From: CAZOKZ01 sp964580585
GTDB taxonomy: Bacteria; Sumerlaeota; Sumerlaeia; SLMS01; JAHLLQ01
Direction: 5' to 3'
DNA: 33,810 nt
Assembly: GCA_964580585.1 (NCBI GenBank)
Contig: CAZOKZ010000049.1
Location: 1-33,810, forward strand
Of the stretch, positions 33,733-33,810 are shown one piece after another. Both the position numbers and the translations under genes were made by a program. The notes under the pieces were generated by a model that saw nothing but the letters and a program-made list of their open reading frames with translations, made no database searches and was not told the origin of the DNA. Numbering within the stretch: the first letter of the stretch is position 1; every line of letters starts with the position of its first letter.

Positions 33733-33810
33733 CTATTTGCGTCCACCCGGTTTTTTCGGTTTCCTCAAATTCAAAAAATGCCGCACCGTCATCACGGGAT
33801 GGGAAGTGAG
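33733..33810 (-). CDS. C-terminal end of an unidentified minus-strand gene
   Basis: The last 25 codons and TAG stop of a reading frame that enters from beyond the window. The visible residues include HPVMTVRHFLNL and a basic end KPKKPGGRK, which looks like a real protein tail but is too short to assign. It is convergent with the gene at 33272. Confidence 0.4.
   Translation of the reverse strand, partial: LTSHPVMTVRHFLNLRKPKKPGGRK

Overview
The window comes from a Gram-negative-type (diderm) bacterium of moderate GC content, probably from an uncultured or little-studied phylum. The reasons are a type IV pilus ATPase pair (PilB and PilT), exported cohesin-like and lipoprotein-like proteins, large TPR proteins, a Pkn-type Ser/Thr kinase and ABC-2 permeases of a style I associate with the Planctomycetota, Sumerlaeota and Hydrogenedentota. 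That placement is inference. There is no rRNA, tRNA, CRISPR array, integrase or transposase in the window.

Left end (1-4200): a minus-strand Ser/Thr kinase cut by the window edge, a UDP-glucose 4-epimerase (galE), and a divergent GT4-type glycosyltransferase. Centre-left (4283-9333): a plus-strand operon of pilB, a stand-alone MshEN domain protein with two membrane helices, a small exported protein that may be a lipoprotein, and an exported protein with two cohesin-like domains. A strong intrinsic terminator closes it. A STAS protein follows, and then on the minus strand a protein that looks like PilB without its motor domain.

Centre (10783-16054, minus strand): an ABC-2 exporter pair, dTDP-4-dehydrorhamnose reductase (rfbD), and the housekeeping block acpP-fabF-rnc. 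The RNase III encoded here has Ser where one catalytic metal-binding Asp is expected. A DUF3800-like gene and pilT follow on the plus strand.

Right half (18647-29581, minus strand): a TIM-barrel, glycoside-hydrolase-like protein lies 2 bp downstream of a giant gene of about 2485 codons. That gene encodes a DnaG-type CHC2 zinc ribbon followed by a very long TPR array. An ABC-2 permease without a partner ATPase lies upstream. The right end holds glutamine-dependent NAD+ synthetase (nadE), a class A beta-lactamase-like protein with no signal peptide, two small membrane proteins (one in an AT-rich patch), and the C-terminus of an unidentified minus-strand gene.

The genes suggest three themes: pilus motility with possible c-di-GMP control (pilB, pilT, the MshEN proteins), surface polysaccharide synthesis (galE, rfbD, GT4), and core lipid, RNA and NAD metabolism. 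The best candidates for something undescribed are the CHC2-TPR giant with its barrel partner, and the set of free-standing PilB N-terminal modules around pilB.
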